From Planococcus glaciei (GTDB taxonomy: Bacteria > Bacillota > Bacilli > Bacillales_A > Planococcaceae): DNA of 64,000 nt. The stretch is from positions 124,001-188,000 of the forward strand of contig NZ_FNDC01000002.1 of the NCBI RefSeq assembly GCF_900099655.1. The letters run 5' to 3'. Below the pieces are notes generated by a model, which saw only the letters and a program-made list of their open reading frames with translations, was not told the origin of the DNA and did not search any database. This document shows positions 60,636 through 64,000 of the stretch, one piece after another. The first letter of the stretch is position 1; each line of letters begins with the position of its first letter. The position numbers and the translations under genes are program-made.

Positions 60636-60671
60636 AAAACAGCTTATCCTGAAAAAGGGATAAGCTGTTTT
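60636..60671. terminator. bidirectional terminator, ABC-F / HxlR genes
   Basis: AAAACAGCTTATCC (60636-60649) pairs with GGATAAGCTGTTTT (60658-60671); overlaps the stop of the minus-strand regulator. Confidence 0.9.
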
Positions 60672-61002
60672 ATTTTGTTTCGACCGTTTCACTCGGCTCC
60701 ACCCAAACTTGGGACCAATTTTGGATTTCATCCATGACAGGCTTTAATGAAAACCCTTTTTCGGTCAACTCGTATTCAATCCGGACAGGCGTTTCGGGAT
60801 AGACGGTACGCGTAACGAGACCCTGTGCTTCCAGATTTTTTAATCGTTCTGACAAGAGACGGCCGCTGATGCCGATGACTTCAGTTAAATGGCTAAAACG
60901 TTGAGGCCCAGATAAAAGCTGATAAATGATCAACCCGGTCCAACGCTGGCTGAGAAGCGAAATTGCACTTTCAAAACGGGGACAAATGACGGATGTGTCC
61001 AT
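60670..61002 (-). CDS. catR: HxlR-family redox regulator (CatR/YodB-like)
   Basis: A 110-residue winged-helix regulator. The conserved N-terminal cysteine C7 (MDTSVICPRF) is the thiol sensed by quinones in YodB and CatR; LLSQRWTGLIIYQLLSGPQRFSHLTEVI and SGRLLSERLKNLEAQGLVTR form the HxlR wHTH. Start ATG 61002 follows AAAGGAGTG. Divergent from catE; the CatR box in between supports autoregulation and control of catE. Confidence 0.85.
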   Translation of the reverse strand: MDTSVICPRFESAISLLSQRWTGLIIYQLLSGPQRFSHLTEVIGISGRLLSERLKNLEAQGLVTRTVYPETPVRIEYELTEKGFSLKPVMDEIQNWSQVWVEPSETVETK

Positions 61003-61064
61003 TCTTATCACTCCTTTTTTATATAATAGCACAAAACCAGTGTGGAATAAAAGAATAAGGTTAC

Positions 61065-61093
61065 TTGACATATATAACTTCCTTTAATATAAT
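61065..61093 (+). promoter_or_regulatory. consensus sigma-A promoter of catE
   Basis: TTGACA (61065-61070), exactly 17-nt spacer and TATAAT (61088-61093), a perfect vegetative promoter, 39 bp before the catE start. Confidence 0.85.
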
Positions 61094-61095
61094 TG

Positions 61096-61110
61096 GTTAC
61101 ATAAAGTAAC
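61096..61110. promoter_or_regulatory. CatR box (TTAC-N5-GTAA)
   Basis: GTTACATAAAGTAAC is a perfect inverted repeat matching TTAC-N5-GTAA, the operator of the Bacillus CatR/YodB regulators. It covers the likely transcription start (2 bp past the -10), so binding of the HxlR protein would block catE. Confidence 0.8.
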
Positions 61111-61131
61111 TAAAGAAAAGAGGCTATCAAA

Positions 61132-61983
61132 ATGAATTTTCATACAAAACCGGTCACATATGTAGGCGAAGTAGGGTTAAAGGTATTGGATTTAAAAGAA
61201 ATGACGCGTTTCTATAAAGAAGTAATTGGGTTTGAATTACTGGAAGAAACCGAAAGTACAGCGGTTTTAGGGGCAGGCGGCCAAGCTTTGCTGAAGCTGG
61301 AAGCTGTTGAAGGCTTAACGCCGAAGAAAGATCGTTACGCAGGGCTTTACCATTTCGCCATCCTCTTGCCGGACCGGAAAGAGCTGGCGAAAATACTTAT
61401 CCATCTTCACAATTCCGGAATCCGTTTAGGTTCTTCTGACCATTTAGTCAGTGAAGCGTTGTACTTGAGCGACCCGGAAGGCAACGGCATTGAAATCTAC
61501 CGGGACCGGGAGCCGGAGGAGTGGAACTGGAACGGCGGCCAAGTCGATATGGCAGTTGATCCGATTGATGCGGAAGGCCTTGTGCAAACAGCCCAGCAAG
61601 CCGGGGAAGTTTGGCAAGGCATGCCTGCAGGGACAGTTATGGGGCATATTCATCTTCATGTTTCGAACTTACCGGAAGCACAAAAGTTTTACGTCGATGG
61701 GCTAGGTTTTGAAATCGTCACTTCCATGGGCGGCCAGGCACTGTTTCTTGCCGATCAGAAATACCATCACCACATCGGCCTGAATGTCTGGAACGGAATC
61801 GGCATACCGGCATTGCCGAAAAAAGAAGCGGGATTGAATTACTACACGCTTGTATTGGAAGATGAAGAAAAGCGCAGCCGTTTGGCGGAGCACCTCCAAA
61901 CCATGGGCGCAGAAATTACAGAACACGAAAACTACCTGGAAACCACCGACCCATCCGGAAACCACATCCGCTTGACGGTTTAA
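61132..61983 (+). CDS. catE: catechol-2,3-dioxygenase, VOC family
   Basis: A 283-residue extradiol dioxygenase with two VOC domains (about 8-125 and 163-283). GLYHFAILLPDRKELA, VSEALYLSDPEGNGIEIYRDREP, MGHIHLHVSNLPEAQKFYVDGLGFEIV and YHHHIGLNVW match Bacillus CatE closely. It cleaves catechol beside the hydroxyls, detoxifying quinone precursors. In Bacillus subtilis CatE lies with CatD; here no catD is adjacent. RBS AAAGAGG before ATG 61132. Confidence 0.9.
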   Translation: MNFHTKPVTYVGEVGLKVLDLKEMTRFYKEVIGFELLEETESTAVLGAGGQALLKLEAVEGLTPKKDRYAGLYHFAILLPDRKELAKILIHLHNSGIRLGSSDHLVSEALYLSDPEGNGIEIYRDREPEEWNWNGGQVDMAVDPIDAEGLVQTAQQAGEVWQGMPAGTVMGHIHLHVSNLPEAQKFYVDGLGFEIVTSMGGQALFLADQKYHHHIGLNVWNGIGIPALPKKEAGLNYYTLVLEDEEKRSRLAEHLQTMGAEITEHENYLETTDPSGNHIRLTV

Positions 61984-61986
61984 ATA

Positions 61987-62397
61987 AGAAAAGCGGAAAT
62001 GGCCGTTTAGATTCGAAAGACATAAGGCGAACCGGCGAAGCGGTATGTTTTCAACCGCACAGCCGGGTTGACTTATGACCCGAGAATCTGGCCGTTGCAG
62101 CTAGACAATAAAGAAAAGTGGAAGCGCCTGTCCAGCCCCAACAAGCGCTGGAGGATTTGAAAGCCATGGCGCCTCCCAGCCATGGATTCAAAGCCGAAGC
62201 GACCTCGAGGGGCTAGGCGCTGCAACTGGACAATAAGAAAAGCGGAAATGGCCGTTAAGGTTCGAACCGCACAGCCGGGTTGACTTATGACCCGAGAATC
62301 TGGCCATTGCAGCTAGACAAGAAAAGCGGAAGCGCCTGTCCAGCCCCGACAAGCTGCTCGCGGACTTGAAAGCCATGGCGCTTTCCAGCCATAGATC
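61987..62397. repeat. tandem structured hairpin repeats A-B-A'-B'
   Basis: About 410 bp with no gene. Four units starting GAAAAG(C/T)GGAA: A1 61987-62106, B1 62112-62232, A2 62236-62318, B2 62321-62397. A units share CCGCACAGCCGGGTTGACTT and end in GCAGCTAGACAA; B units share AGCGCCTGTCCAGCCCC and GAAAGCCATGGCGC. A2 lacks about 35 bp of A1 and B2 lacks the right end of B1. Each unit folds on itself (AGCGCC/GGCGCT in B, AGATTC/GAATCT in A). A known style of Bacillales intergenic repeat. Confidence 0.85.
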
Positions 62398-62416
62398 CTT
62401 AAAGCAGTTTTAAATA

Positions 62417-62449
62417 CGAAAAGCCGGCTCTAGTTTGAGCCGGCTTTTT
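62417..62449. terminator. terminator embedded in the end of a small gene
   Basis: AAAAGCCGGCTC pairs with GAGCCGGCTTTTT (loop TAGTTT). On the minus strand it starts inside the last codons (KAGSN-stop) of the small membrane gene. Confidence 0.9.
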
Positions 62450-62714
62450 CTGTGGATGGAGAAGTCTGTTCGCAACTGGCATCCAGATTATAAAATTGAT
62501 TTTCCTGGCTGGCTGTTGCCTTACTGGCTGGAACAGCTGTCGTATTGAACGCTGCTGTTTCTTCTACTGGGTGGTTTTGCCGTGTTTCCATATATGCATA
62601 CAATCTTTCCTGGCTTTTCAAATCTTCTAATGGATCGCCAGAATAAGACAAAAGAATTAAACCGAATGCTCCTACGATTAAAGTGATGCCTAAAAGCGAA
62701 AGGAATCCCTTCAT
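62430..62714 (-). CDS. small single-pass membrane protein
   Basis: A 94-residue protein. MKGFLSLLGITLIVGAFGLILLSY is a signal-anchor helix; the rest is a low-complexity Thr/Ala/Ser/Gln outer tail with one Cys near the end. RBS GAAAGGAT is weak but near (AAAGGGATTCC). Its last 5 codons lie in the terminator. Function unknown. Confidence 0.6.
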   Translation of the reverse strand: MKGFLSLLGITLIVGAFGLILLSYSGDPLEDLKSQERLYAYMETRQNHPVEETAAFNTTAVPASKATASQENQFYNLDASCEQTSPSTEKAGSN

Positions 62715-62842
62715 AAAATAAACCCCGCCTTTTTGTTTTGCTTAACAGTTAGAACGCATCGGAAATAAGAAAGTTCCCTCTTGCTGAAAATGGCTGTTGT
62801 GCAATACTAGAAGAAAGAATATAGGATTGGGGAGGAATGCAG

Positions 62843-63913
62843 ATGATTTCACTGGAAACGGAGCTTTGCCGGCTTTTCGGCATGGCGTATCCAATTATTC
62901 AAGCGGGCATGGCGGGAGACTCGACCACGCCAGAACTGGTGAGCGCAGTTAGTGAAGCAGGGGGGCTTGGCACATTAGGGGCCGCTTATCTGGCACCGGA
63001 AGCCATGAAGGATGCAATTACGGAAATTCAATTGCGTACAGAGAAGCCATTTGCAGTAAACATTTTTGCTTCTCACGAAAAAGACGATTTCAGCCGTTTG
63101 GAAGAAGTGCAAAAAGCTTTAACCCCTTTCCATTCCGAATTAAAGATTGAAAAGCTGCAGTCTTCTTATGCGTCATCGGATTGGAGCGCAGCGCAATTTG
63201 AAATTTGCATCGAAAAAGGAGTTCCCATCATCAGCACGGCATTCGGCTGCCTGTCGAAACAGCAGATGGACATCGCTAAAGCGCAGGGCGTAAAAACGGT
63301 TGTGATGATTACTACGGTAAAAGAGGCGCAGCAGGCAGAACAGGCTGGAGCGGATGCGGTCGTTGCACAGGGAAGCGAAGCCGGCGGGCACCGCAGCACG
63401 TTTTCCCTCGAGCGCCATCCGCAAGGCGCATTGATTGGAACCATGTCGCTAGTTCCTCAAATTGCAGATGCCGTGGCTATTCCGGTTATTGCAGCCGGCG
63501 GCATTGCAGATGGCCGCGGGCTGGTTTCTTCACTGGCATTGGGTGCGCAGGCCGTACAACTGGGCACCCGTTTCCTGACAGCGCGCGAAGCGGGTACGCA
63601 CCGTGCCCATAAACAAGCAATCTTTGACAGCGATGAAGAAAGCACAGTCATCACAAAAGTATTTTCCGGCCGGCCAGCACGGGGCATTAAAAACCGCTTT
63701 ATCGAAGAATTTGAAAAAGGGGAAATTGAACCGCTTCCTTTTCCTTCTCAAAACACAATCACGAAAGACTTACGGGCCGCGGCTGCCAAAAATAATGATC
63801 CCGCGTTTATGTCGCTATGGGCAGGCCAGTCAACCCGCATGCTGACGGAAGAGCAGGGAGCAGCAGATATTATTGGAGCCATTATGGAACAGGCGCAAAA
63901 AATCCTTAGTTGA
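62843..63913 (+). CDS. nitronate monooxygenase / FabK-like flavoprotein
   Basis: A 356-residue TIM-barrel FMN enzyme. PIIQAGMAG at the start, the ADAVVAQGSEAGGHR motif with the catalytic histidine, VIAAGGIADGRG and GAQAVQLGTRFLTAREA are shared by 2-nitropropane dioxygenase-like class I nitronate monooxygenases and FabK enoyl-ACP reductases. The VQLGTRFLTAREA end is the usual NMO form; detoxification of propionate-3-nitronate is likely. ATG 62843 follows GGGGAGGA by 6 nt; ATG 62837 is too close. Confidence 0.9.
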   Translation: MISLETELCRLFGMAYPIIQAGMAGDSTTPELVSAVSEAGGLGTLGAAYLAPEAMKDAITEIQLRTEKPFAVNIFASHEKDDFSRLEEVQKALTPFHSELKIEKLQSSYASSDWSAAQFEICIEKGVPIISTAFGCLSKQQMDIAKAQGVKTVVMITTVKEAQQAEQAGADAVVAQGSEAGGHRSTFSLERHPQGALIGTMSLVPQIADAVAIPVIAAGGIADGRGLVSSLALGAQAVQLGTRFLTAREAGTHRAHKQAIFDSDEESTVITKVFSGRPARGIKNRFIEEFEKGEIEPLPFPSQNTITKDLRAAAAKNNDPAFMSLWAGQSTRMLTEEQGAADIIGAIMEQAQKILS

Positions 63914-63951
63914 ACCAGCAACCTTCCATTTCAATAAAACGAACTTCATTT

Positions 63952-63981
63952 AAGCGGTTTCCTTTCAGGAAGCCGCTTTTT
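63952..63981 (+). terminator. terminator of nitronate monooxygenase gene
   Basis: AAGCGGTTTCCT (63952-63963) pairs with AGGAAGCCGCTT, loop TTC, with T run. Confidence 0.9.
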
Positions 63982-64000
63982 GTCCTGGCTGCTGCGGCTG

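Overview
The window is about 64 kb of chromosome from a low-to-moderate G+C Firmicute, most likely a Planococcaceae member (Planococcus, Planomicrobium or Sporosarcina-like). This rests on strong AGGAGG-type ribosome binding sites, many U-tailed intrinsic terminators, Bacillales-type genes (ypsA, ytoQ, ppiB, OpuD-like BCCT transporters, bpsA-bpsB, split tatA/tatC, sigma-B-like promoters, CodY-, CcpA- and LexA-like sites) and Bacillales-type structured intergenic repeats. The genus is inference. I see no rRNA, tRNA, CRISPR array, prophage or insertion-sequence transposase.

Left part (1-13.8 kb): a truncated hotdog thioesterase, a flavin monooxygenase paired with an ATP-grasp ligase, small unknown proteins, repeat copy 1, an erythromycin-esterase-family protein, a YjdJ-type GNAT, a cold-shock protein, a small SrpA-type catalase, glutamate dehydrogenase, a glycine-betaine-type BCCT transporter, ypsA and a threonine dehydratase. 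Next (13.8-23.4 kb) is a ten-gene acyl-CoA catabolic cluster: SDR, TetR regulator, 3-hydroxyacyl-CoA dehydrogenase, enoyl-CoA hydratase, thioesterase, aminoglycoside-phosphotransferase-like kinase, acyl-CoA dehydrogenase, quinone oxidoreductase, metallo-beta-lactamase-fold hydrolase and a second MDR. It is preceded by a consensus cre site and a TetR-type palindrome, suggesting control by glucose and by substrate.

Middle part (23.5-46.7 kb): a 21-bp-phased array of five 9-mers, ytoQ, a divergent pair (small WYL-like gene and sbcDC) whose two promoters each carry a LexA-like box, a CoA-transferase, a MarR-MFS pair with its operator, a FAH-family hydratase, a TrhA/hemolysin III homologue, an SLH-domain protein, a DJ-1/PfpI protein, sigma-B-type stress genes, a type III polyketide synthase with its methyltransferase, an AI-2E-family transporter, and a polar amino-acid ABC transporter followed by an orphan second binding protein behind CodY-like boxes.

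Right part (46.8-64 kb): a ferredoxin-NADP reductase, a second BCCT transporter, a LysM-3D cell-wall protein, repeat copy 2 (with terminal inverted repeats and a 28-bp flanking duplication of a terminator hairpin), a GMC dehydrogenase module with its own TatA-TatC translocase, GNAT/GrpB/NUDIX genes, a CorA transporter, an ABC-F ribosome-protection-type gene behind a leader peptide and attenuator, a divergent catR-like/catE pair with a CatR box, a tandem hairpin-repeat block, and a nitronate monooxygenase. The most notable signals are the phased 21-bp iterons, the mobile-looking structured element that abuts terminators, the kinase plus acyl-CoA dehydrogenase cluster, the ABC-F attenuator, the SOS-type divergent promoter and the Tat-coupled dehydrogenase.
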